DNA of 6,636 nucleotides from Candidatus Woesearchaeota archaeon (GTDB lineage: Archaea; Nanobdellota; Nanobdellia; SCGC-AAA011-G17; GW2011-AR17), in assembly GCA_016211095.1 (NCBI GenBank), contig JACQSW010000016.1, forward strand, positions 1 through 6,636. Direction: 5' to 3'. This document shows positions 1 to 4,982 of the stretch, piece by piece. The first letter of the stretch is position 1. The number at the start of each line of letters is the position of its first letter. The position numbers and the translations under genes were made by a program. Under the pieces are notes generated by a model. It did not search any database, had not been told where the DNA came from, and saw nothing but the letters and a program-made list of their open reading frames with translations.

Positions 1-2
1 AT

Positions 3-83
3 TTAATGCTGGGTGGTCTGCTTTTGGAAATTGGGATTACTCGCCTGGTTGCAGATCTTGTTCAAAAAAACTTGAAGAAATAA
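3..83 (+). CDS. C-terminal end of an upstream gene (partial)
   Basis: An open frame enters from the left edge and ends at a TAA at 81-83. It encodes about 26 residues: a hydrophobic run (MLGGLLLEIGITRLV) followed by a basic tail ending NLKK. That pattern fits the last helix of a membrane or amphipathic protein. The codons are mostly purine-first, as expected of real coding sequence. The gene would end 11 nt before the ATG at 95, giving a tight tandem pair. The caveat is that the frame of the next gene is also open back to base 2, so only one of the two frames can be right for bases 1-83. The family cannot be told from so short a tail. Confidence 0.4.
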   Translation, partial: LMLGGLLLEIGITRLVADLVQKNLKK

Positions 84-94
84 CCTCCGAATTC

Positions 95-487
95 ATGAAG
101 GACAAAAAACCAGTCGACACAACTTTTTTAGCAAAATGCCATAAAGCAGTGTTAACAGTTTCGCCGCACCAGCCAATAAACGCCTTAAACTTTGTGCTCG
201 AAAAATACAACGAAATTTTCGGTGTGGAAAAAGTTTTAGGAAAATTTGGCGGTTACGGCCACGATGGAGAAAGAGTCCTGCTATTCTACTCATCTTCTGA
301 GGCAGAAGCTCAACAAAGGATAGTAGATCTTGAAGAAGTAATTAAAACTTACAACGTTTTGGGAAAGCTAACCCTTGCTCAAGCCTGCGATTACATGCTG
401 TTCCACCTTCAAATAAGCGAGGAATCAGCAATAAGGCAGCCAGAGTTGTTGCTGCAAGAGTTGGAAGAAGTTCAACGCAGCTTGTAA
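95..487 (+). CDS. Hypothetical protein, 130 aa
   Basis: I do not recognise this soluble-looking 130-residue protein. It has no signal peptide or membrane segment. A Lys/Pro-rich start is followed by a region with two cysteine- or histidine-bearing stretches (AKCHKAVL, KFGGYGHDGERVLLFY). The C-terminal half is acidic and helix-rich (SSEAEAQQRIVDLEEVIK, then LLLQELEEVQRSL). The ATG at 95 lies 11 nt after the stop of the preceding frame, which suggests one operon. No Shine-Dalgarno sequence or TATA box is seen close to it. The same frame is open to base 2 without a stop, so the true start could lie outside the window. It ends 4 nt before the stop codon of the stranded rpiB tail, so before the presumed insertion it would have been convergent with rpiB. 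Real gene likely; function unknown. Confidence 0.65.
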   Translation: MKDKKPVDTTFLAKCHKAVLTVSPHQPINALNFVLEKYNEIFGVEKVLGKFGGYGHDGERVLLFYSSSEAEAQQRIVDLEEVIKTYNVLGKLTLAQACDYMLFHLQISEESAIRQPELLLQELEEVQRSL

Positions 488-491
488 TTGC

Positions 492-562
492 TTATTTGGC
501 GCATTTTTCTATGTTTCTTATTTGTTTTCTGCGTTTTTGGTGCCGTCCCATTTCGGGTTTTG
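492..562 (-). pseudogene. Stranded 3' end of rpiB
   Basis: Read on the minus strand, this stretch encodes KPEMGRHQKRRKQIRNIEK, identical to residues 130-148 of the intact RpiB encoded at 2404-1949. It then continues Cys-Ala-Lys and stops at TAA (494-492). The intact gene instead ends Met-Leu-Ala-stop. Only two of the 57 shared coding bases differ: Gly GGA versus GGG and the last Lys AAA versus AAG, both silent. Upstream of the Lys the similarity to rpiB ends. An ATG at 581 is in frame, but a 29-aa product is unlikely to be functional. The best reading is the original end of rpiB, displaced from its gene by insertion of the toxin-antitoxin segment. Confidence 0.7.
505..562 (+). repeat. Direct repeat, left copy (att-like)
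   Basis: This 58-bp stretch matches 1962-2019 in the same orientation at 57 of 58 positions, the one mismatch being T546 versus C2003. The two copies are 1457 bp apart and flank the toxin-antitoxin operon. To the right the likeness fades quickly, though a shared GCCATT follows at 570-575 and 2026-2031. Both copies carry the rpiB 3' coding end. Confidence 0.85.
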
Positions 563-605
563 GGGGTGCGCCATTAAACATGGGTGTATTATTAATAAAC
601 CAAAG

Positions 606-615
606 TTATATATAA
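606..615 (+). promoter_or_regulatory. TATA box of the toxin-antitoxin operon
   Basis: TTATATATAA is centred about 30 nt before the ATG at 641, with an A-rich BRE-like stretch (AACCAAAG, 598-605) just upstream. The archaeal TATA-to-start distance of about 27 nt puts transcription start near 637, so the toxin mRNA would be leaderless or have only a few leader bases. Confidence 0.7.
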
Positions 616-640
616 TAGTAACTTTTGTTAATTAATTAAA

Positions 641-1291
641 ATGGTTGAAATACCGCTTATACTTAAATTGAAAAAGCAAATGCACAAGGACATAGCGACA
701 GCGCAGGACATAATTGTTACAGAGCTATACAACGTGTTTGGCGATGCAGTCTTGCATGGCGGGACGGCAGTATGGCGGTGCTATGACGGGAACAGGTTTT
801 CAGAAGACGTCGATGTTTACATCCAAAGGGACATAAAGAAGATTGATGCACTTTTCAAAATATTTGAAAAAAATGGGTTTGCAATAGTGAAGAAAAAAAT
901 AAGCGAAACAAGTTTATTCTCAACCTTGGAGCTAAACAGGACTGTTGTAAGGCTTGAAGCGGTCTTCAAAAAAAAAGCGCCAAGGGCGGTTCTTAAGGAG
1001 TACAAAAAATGTGACGGCAACCTAATCACGGTTTATACTTTGGCTCCGGAAGATCTTATAAGGGAAAAGGTTGAAGCGTATATCCATAGGCAAAAAGTAA
1101 GGGACATATATGACATTTTCTTCCTACTAAGGAAAGTAAGTGATAAAACCGCAGTTTCAAAAGAGCTAGAAAAGTTAATAAGGCCATTCAAAAAGCCAGC
1201 TGACGAAAAAGAATTGCAAGTCTTAATCATAGAAGGCATAGTCCCCCAACTGGAGCAGATGATGGAATACATAAAAATGGGGGCACCTTGA
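641..1291 (+). CDS. AbiEii-like nucleotidyltransferase toxin
   Basis: This 216-residue protein matches the AbiEii/AbiGii (DUF1814) toxin family of the DNA polymerase-beta nucleotidyltransferase fold. The hallmark block is HGGTAVWR (39-46) followed by RFSEDVDV (52-59): the Gly-Gly pair at 40-41 and Asp56/Asp58 form the nucleotide- and metal-binding site. The second family block is PEDLIREKVEAY (136-147) plus RDIYDIF (154-160), containing the expected Lys143, Asp155 and Asp158. Characterised relatives block growth by transferring nucleotides to tRNA or other targets; the substrate here is unknown. The ATG at 641 follows a TATA box by about 27-30 nt with no Shine-Dalgarno sequence, so a leaderless start fits. 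It is the first gene of a two-gene operon and is followed after 1 nt by its presumed antitoxin. All key residues look intact. Confidence 0.88.
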   Translation: MVEIPLILKLKKQMHKDIATAQDIIVTELYNVFGDAVLHGGTAVWRCYDGNRFSEDVDVYIQRDIKKIDALFKIFEKNGFAIVKKKISETSLFSTLELNRTVVRLEAVFKKKAPRAVLKEYKKCDGNLITVYTLAPEDLIREKVEAYIHRQKVRDIYDIFFLLRKVSDKTAVSKELEKLIRPFKKPADEKELQVLIIEGIVPQLEQMMEYIKMGAP

Positions 1292-1292
1292 C

Positions 1293-1880
1293 ATGGGAAG
1301 GGAAAAATACCTCAAGGAAATAAAAAGCCTATTTGCCAAAAGCCCAGTTGTAAGCGCAAAATCCATAAATAGGCTAATACAAAGCAAAAAAAAAGTAAAG
1401 CAGTATAACAAGCAGCTGATAAGAAACCTCCTTTTGAAAGGAGCTATAAAAAAGCTGGCAAAAGGCTTTTACACAATCCATGGCGACCCTTCCCTGGCAG
1501 TTTTTTGCTTCGAGCCCGCGTACCTCGGCTTACAAGACGCATTAAGCGCCTATAACCTCTGGGAGCAGGAAACAATCCCAATAATAATCACCTCAAAAAA
1601 GGTCAGGCAGGGAATTAGGAAAATCTTAGGGGCAAACGTCCTCATAAGAAGGATGGAAAAAAAATACCTCTTCGGCTTTGATTACGCGAAAAGCGGAGAA
1701 TTATACTACCCTGTCGCAGATGTGGAAAAAACATTTATTGATATGGTTTACTTCAAGCAAAGAATGGACAAAGATTTATTGGGCAATTTCAAAAAAAGGA
1801 TAAATAAAGAAAAATTAAAAAGCTACCTAAAAAAATATCCTAAACCGATGCAAACAAAAATCCTCGCCCTTTTATCTTAA
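1293..1880 (+). CDS. AbiEi-like antitoxin/transcriptional regulator
   Basis: This 195-residue basic protein resembles the AbiEi antitoxin family. Residues 1-62 look like a winged helix, ending in the family signature RNLLLKGAIKKLAKGFYTI (44-62). The C-terminal domain has the expected PAYLGLQDALSAYNLWEQ block (75-92), an IIITSKKVRQGIRKI strand-helix (97-111) and ADVEKTFIDMVYF (142-154). AbiEi proteins neutralise the nucleotidyltransferase toxin (type IV systems) and often repress their own operon. The ATG at 1293 lies 1 nt after the toxin stop, with no separate promoter, so it depends on translation of the toxin message. Bacterial abiE operons normally place the antitoxin first, so this order is reversed. 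The gene is A-rich and strongly lysine-biased. Confidence 0.82.
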   Translation: MGREKYLKEIKSLFAKSPVVSAKSINRLIQSKKKVKQYNKQLIRNLLLKGAIKKLAKGFYTIHGDPSLAVFCFEPAYLGLQDALSAYNLWEQETIPIIITSKKVRQGIRKILGANVLIRRMEKKYLFGFDYAKSGELYYPVADVEKTFIDMVYFKQRMDKDLLGNFKKRINKEKLKSYLKKYPKPMQTKILALLS

Positions 1881-1948
1881 GCCAATTTGTTCGCAAAATT
1901 TTTATAATTCTTGTCGGAAGAAGACCATTGGCATTAGCACTCTTTCTT

Positions 1949-2404
1949 TTAAGCAAGCATCTTTTCTATGTTTCTTATTTGTTTTCTGCGTTTTTGGTGC
2001 CGCCCCATTTCGGGTTTTGTGAGGAGCCATTTTTTTACGATTTTCTTCGCTTCTTTTGCTGTGAGAAATCCTGCCCCCAGTGCGAGGATGTTTGAGTTGT
2101 TGTGTTTGCGGCTGAGCTCAGCCATTTCCTCATTTGTTGCGAGGGCTGCCCTTACTCTTGGGAATTTGTTTGCGACAATAGAGACGCCAATGCCTGTTTT
2201 GCAGATGACAATTCCCCGCTTGTATTTATTTTTTGATATTTTTTCAGCAACAGCCTTTGCGTATTTTGGGTAGTCAACCCTTTCTGCGGAATAGGCTCCC
2301 AGGTCAACTGGCTCAAAGCCTAGTTTGTGGAGGTAGCCCGCTAATTCTTTTTTCAATTCGAATCCTCCATGGTCGCTCGCAATAGGTATCTTCTCTTTAA
2401 CCAT
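1949..2404 (-). CDS. rpiB: Ribose-5-phosphate isomerase B (RpiB/LacAB family)
   Basis: This 151-residue protein has the normal RpiB length and layout. It should interconvert ribose 5-phosphate and ribulose 5-phosphate in the cytoplasm as a dimer. Visible motifs are ASDHGGFELK (9-18), DLG (34-36), DYPKYA (44-49), the catalytic-loop block GIVICKTGIGVSIVANK (64-80) with Cys68, the Arg of RVRAAL (83-88), and HNNSNILALG (101-110). The C-terminal GRHQKRRKQI (134-143) supplies the arginines that bind phosphate across the dimer. Most family members read CGTGIG; here Gly is replaced by Lys69. The ATG at 2404 is about 27 nt from a TATA-like box with no ribosome-binding site, so it is probably leaderless. 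The last 19 codons before the terminal triplet are duplicated at 492-562. A galactose-6-phosphate or allose-6-phosphate isomerase role is less likely. Confidence 0.9.
   Translation of the reverse strand: MVKEKIPIASDHGGFELKKELAGYLHKLGFEPVDLGAYSAERVDYPKYAKAVAEKISKNKYKRGIVICKTGIGVSIVANKFPRVRAALATNEEMAELSRKHNNSNILALGAGFLTAKEAKKIVKKWLLTKPEMGRHQKRRKQIRNIEKMLA
1962..2019 (+). repeat. Direct repeat, right copy (inside rpiB)
   Basis: This is the partner of 505-562, identical at 57 of 58 positions in the same orientation. It encodes rpiB residues 130-148 on the minus strand, including the phosphate-binding arginine segment. Any insertion here had to restore this segment to keep the enzyme working. Confidence 0.85.
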
Positions 2405-2428
2405 TCATATTATAGGGGGCAGTTTCTT

Positions 2429-2436
2429 TTTTAAAC
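2429..2436 (-). promoter_or_regulatory. TATA-like box of rpiB
   Basis: On the minus strand GTTTAAAA is centred near 2432, with an A-rich stretch just upstream. A start about 27 nt downstream falls at 2405-2406, directly at the rpiB ATG (2404), implying a leaderless message. Confidence 0.55.
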
Positions 2437-2452
2437 TTTATTTTTTGAGTAA

Positions 2453-2568
2453 CTGTTTAGCCGGGTCACGAAAATTGCCTTAAAATGATTTATCTTGCAA
2501 TGGAGGCTGCCCTTCTGTAAGTTAAACTTGCTATCTTATGCATAAAAAAATGAGGGATAGCTAAACAG
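2453..2568. repeat. Inverted repeat in the rpiB-GMD divergent intergenic region
   Basis: CTGTTTAGC at 2453-2461 is repeated in inverted form as GCTAAACAG at 2560-2568, just before the GMD-like gene's TATA box. Between them lies an 11-nt dyad (AAGTTAAACTT, 2519-2529). The arms could be sites for a regulator of the divergent promoters or the closing stem of a transcript. The same GTTTAGCC half-site recurs in the palindrome at 6576-6597. No known RNA family is recognised. Confidence 0.3.
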
Positions 2569-2572
2569 CCTT

Positions 2573-2589
2573 CCTAAAGCTTTAAATAT
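2573..2589 (+). promoter_or_regulatory. BRE and TATA box of the GMD-like gene
   Basis: CCTAAAGC (BRE-like, 2573-2580) is followed by TTTAAATAT (2581-2589). The TATA centre lies about 26 nt before the ATG at 2611, so transcription should begin at the start codon itself. Confidence 0.7.
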
Positions 2590-2610
2590 CGCCGAATAAT
2601 TACAGTTTGT

Positions 2611-3576
2611 ATGGAAACAAAAAAAGCTTTAATTACGGGCATAGCGGGTTTTGTTGGCTCGCATTTGGCTGAGCTTCTATTGCAAAAAAAGTTTGAGGTT
2701 TACGGAACAGCAAGGTATAGGAGCAAGCTGGATAATATTTCTCATATACAAAAAGATCTTAATTTGGTAAGCGCGGACATAACTGATTTGAAATCAATGG
2801 TTGACTTAATGAAAACTGTAAAGCCCGATTACATTTTCCACCTCGCAGCGCAGAGCTTTGTGCCGCAGAGCTGGACAGCACCGCAAGACACGCTAAACAA
2901 CAACATCATCGGCAACTGCAACGTCTTAGAAGCAGTAAGAATAGCAGGCATAGACCCAGTGATGCAAATCGCTGGCAGCTCAGAAGAATACGGCCTAGTG
3001 CTCCCTAACGAGGTCCCAATCAAGGAAACAAACCCCCTAAGGCCCCTCTCCCCATACGGGGTAAGCAAAGTCGCCCAAGACTTGTTATCCCAGCAATACT
3101 TCAGGAGCTACGGCATGAAAACAGTCATAACTAGGGCATTCAACCACACGGGCCCGAGAAGGGGAGAAGTCTTTGTAACCTCCAACTTCGCCAAACAAGT
3201 AGCAATGATAGAAAAAGGAGCGCAAGAACCCATAATCTACCACGGCAACCTAGAAGCCAAAAGGGACTTCACAGACGTAAGAGACACAGTAAAAGCCTAC
3301 CTATTAGCAGTCCAAAAAGGCGTTCACGGAGAAGCCTACAACATCTGCTCAGGAAAAAACGGAACATACTCAGTCCAGCAAGTCGTAGACATACTCCTAA
3401 GCCTAAGCAAAACAGAAATAGAACTCAAAAACGACCCCGCAAGAATGCGCCCATCAGACGTACAAATACTCGAAGGCAGCTGCGAAAAATTCAAAAAACA
3501 AACAGGATGGCAACCAACAATCAAATTCAAAAAAACAATGCAAGACCTACTCGACTACTGGAGAGAAAAAGCATAA
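2611..3576 (+). CDS. GDP-mannose 4,6-dehydratase / GDP-6-deoxy-4-keto-mannose reductase family (GMD/Rmd-like)
   Basis: This 321-residue protein is an extended short-chain dehydrogenase/reductase acting on a nucleotide sugar in the cytoplasm. It has a Rossmann motif GIAGFVG (10-16), Asp56 in SADITDL for the adenine, and HLAAQ (77-81). The catalytic set is Ser123/Glu125 in GSSEEYG (122-128) plus Tyr149 and Lys153 in SPYGVSK. Substrate-side blocks are RAFNHTGPRRGE (175-186), KRDFTDVRD (217-225), YNICSG (243-248) and the C-terminal RPSDVQ (280-285). The Ser/Thr-x-Glu triad element supports a dehydratase (GDP-mannose to GDP-4-keto-6-deoxymannose). However, the length and the GSSEEYG and FNHTGP-type blocks also closely resemble the Rmd reductases, so the reaction is not settled. 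A TATA box at the right distance gives a leaderless start. Third-position base use changes sharply near codon 75-85: T-ending codons are common before it and rare after. Confidence 0.85.
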   Translation: METKKALITGIAGFVGSHLAELLLQKKFEVYGTARYRSKLDNISHIQKDLNLVSADITDLKSMVDLMKTVKPDYIFHLAAQSFVPQSWTAPQDTLNNNIIGNCNVLEAVRIAGIDPVMQIAGSSEEYGLVLPNEVPIKETNPLRPLSPYGVSKVAQDLLSQQYFRSYGMKTVITRAFNHTGPRRGEVFVTSNFAKQVAMIEKGAQEPIIYHGNLEAKRDFTDVRDTVKAYLLAVQKGVHGEAYNICSGKNGTYSVQQVVDILLSLSKTEIELKNDPARMRPSDVQILEGSCEKFKKQTGWQPTIKFKKTMQDLLDYWREKA

Positions 3577-3687
3577 CTGTTGAACCATGCCACAAACTAT
3601 TTGCTATTACAGGCTATAACCTTAAAATTTGCTAAAATTCGAGGATGTCACCGAAGCCCATAGCTTATGAAAATGGCAGGGGAAATT
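3577..3687. other. Convergent intergenic gap
   Basis: This 111-bp gap lies between two convergent genes. I see no promoter, RNA gene or convincing hairpin terminator in it. It contains a 10-nt word, AGGCTATAAC, that recurs in the gap at 4957-4966, probably by chance. Confidence 0.4.
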
Positions 3688-4896
3688 TTATTCTAATATT
3701 TCTTTCACATATTTTGCAATTGCCAAGCAACTTGTTAAACCGGGAGAATCAATCCCTATTAAATTAATACAATTTGGAAACTTAGAATCCCTTTCTATTA
3801 CAAAGTCTTTGTGACCTTCTAAAACTGCCATTATCCCTGCCTGGTGAAGATGGATACATTCCCCTTTTAAGTTTGGGAAAAACTTTTTTACCCTTTTCCA
3901 ATATTCCCTTTCGCTTTTCAAATTGCTTCCATAATCCTCTTTTCCTAAACCAACGGTTTTAACGGGACCAATAGTTACCGTCCTTCCTACAACCTGCTCT
4001 CCTTCAATTAAATCAAAAGTTGGAGTTAAATGCGCACCAACAGTCCTTGCAACCTTGCCTTTTTCTAACAATGCCTTAAAAATTTTTAGGGAAACATGCG
4101 CTTTTTTACCCGTTTGATTATAATACCCCTCTGGCACAGGATAGACACTTAAACCATTCATGAAGGTATCATTCCTTTTGTAGAATTTGGCTGATTCGCC
4201 ACGCGTTGGAACAATCTTGTAAGGAGCATCAGGATTAACCATCCTTGCAACATCATCAGAATATAATCCAGCAGCATTGATTAAGAATTCCGTTTCAAAA
4301 GTTTCAATCCTGTTTCCAGATTGTGTTGTTAGCTCAAAACTTTCTTCACCAGGTTTTATATTTACAACTTTGTTTCCAGCCAAAAAAATTGTGTTGTTTG
4401 ATTCGCTCAAAAATTGCAGCTTGCCAACAAGGGAGGCAGGGTCTATTATTCCTGTTGTTGGAACATAAAGGGCACTTTTAGCATCTACATTAGGCTCAAA
4501 CGCTTTCACCTCTTCTCCGCCAATTTTCCTTATTCCCGAAACATTATTTGCCAAAGCATTACTTAACAAATCATCTAGGAATTCTTCTTCTCTTTTGTTT
4601 ATAGCAACAACAAGCTTTCCAGTCTTTTTGCAAGGAACAGCATATTTTGCGCAGAATTCATAAAGCAGCTTGTTGCCCCCAATGCAAAGTTTTGCCTTCA
4701 AAGGTTCATCCTCTTTGTTGTAATAAATTCCAGCATGAATCACCCCAGAATTCCTTGAAGACTGATTCTCACCAGGAATCTTCAAGTTTCTTTCCAACAC
4801 GCAAATATCGTTTCTGTAAACCTTTGACAATTCATAAGCGACTGCGCAGCCAACTACCCCGCCACCGATAATTGCAAACTTTATTTTTTCAGACAT
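3688..4896 (-). CDS. FAD-dependent oxidoreductase, L-2-hydroxyglutarate oxidase (LhgO)-like
   Basis: From the preferred ATG at 4896 this is a 402-residue D-amino-acid-oxidase-fold flavoprotein. The FAD-binding GGGVVG is at 11-16, with an acidic residue (Glu35 in VLERN) ending the second strand. The family block SSRNSGVIHAGIYY spans 46-59. Further family motifs are PTTGIIDP, NAAGLYSDDVA and the C-terminal GIDSPGLTSCLAIA near the end. Close relatives oxidise L-2-hydroxyglutarate to 2-oxoglutarate and pass electrons to the membrane quinone pool; other 2-hydroxy acids or glycerol 3-phosphate are possible substrates. A longer frame begins at TTG 4905, but the TATA box at 4920-4927 places transcription start near 4896-4897, favouring a leaderless ATG. 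It lies 86 nt downstream of the DegT-family gene on the same strand but has its own promoter. Confidence 0.82.
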   Translation of the reverse strand: MSEKIKFAIIGGGVVGCAVAYELSKVYRNDICVLERNLKIPGENQSSRNSGVIHAGIYYNKEDEPLKAKLCIGGNKLLYEFCAKYAVPCKKTGKLVVAINKREEEFLDDLLSNALANNVSGIRKIGGEEVKAFEPNVDAKSALYVPTTGIIDPASLVGKLQFLSESNNTIFLAGNKVVNIKPGEESFELTTQSGNRIETFETEFLINAAGLYSDDVARMVNPDAPYKIVPTRGESAKFYKRNDTFMNGLSVYPVPEGYYNQTGKKAHVSLKIFKALLEKGKVARTVGAHLTPTFDLIEGEQVVGRTVTIGPVKTVGLGKEDYGSNLKSEREYWKRVKKFFPNLKGECIHLHQAGIMAVLEGHKDFVIERDSKFPNCINLIGIDSPGLTSCLAIAKYVKEILE

Positions 4897-4919
4897 CTCC
4901 CCCAAAAAATTTGTTAAGG

Positions 4920-4927
4920 TATATAAA
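4920..4927 (-). promoter_or_regulatory. TATA box of the LhgO-like gene
   Basis: On the minus strand this is a consensus TTTATATA, centred about 27 nt before base 4896-4897. It decides between two in-frame starts: transcription would begin at the ATG (4896), excluding the TTG at 4905. Confidence 0.7.
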
Positions 4928-4982
4928 TTATTAGGTTCAAAAAAGCGTAAAGGATTAGGCTATAACATTCTTTACTAAACAA

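Larger units (their letters stand above)
563..2019. mobile_element. Putative mini-island carrying an AbiE toxin-antitoxin pair at the rpiB 3' end
   Basis: The 1457-bp segment contains one direct-repeat copy plus the two-gene AbiE module. It sits exactly between the working rpiB 3' end and a stranded duplicate of it. Elements that integrate into the 3' end of a gene typically bring a replacement end and leave the old end on the far side, and that geometry is what is seen. No integrase, transposase or terminal inverted repeat is visible. The element would therefore be a decayed or non-autonomous passenger moved by an enzyme supplied elsewhere. A plain segmental duplication or recombination event is the main alternative. 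Confidence 0.45.

Noticed and set aside
1881..1948. Possible terminator or promoter between the antitoxin gene and rpiB
   Set aside because: Only a short T-rich run and a 6-bp GCCAAT/ATTGGC dyad are present. Both are too weak to call.
1968..2273. Plus-strand 101-codon frame across rpiB
   Set aside because: It is the antisense shadow of a clear rpiB gene, with Phe/Ala-rich low-information sequence.
2405..2610. Structured non-coding RNA between rpiB and the GMD-like gene
   Set aside because: The 9-bp inverted repeat encloses about 100 nt, but no consistent inner stems or known RNA motifs are apparent. It was kept only as a possible regulatory repeat.
4647..4871. Plus-strand cysteine/histidine-rich frame opposite the LhgO-like gene
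   Set aside because: It lies wholly inside the LhgO-like gene on the other strand and has no start signals.
3611..4966. AGGCTATAAC repeated at 3611-3620 and 4957-4966
   Set aside because: A single 10-nt match in AT-rich DNA without flanking similarity is likely to be chance.
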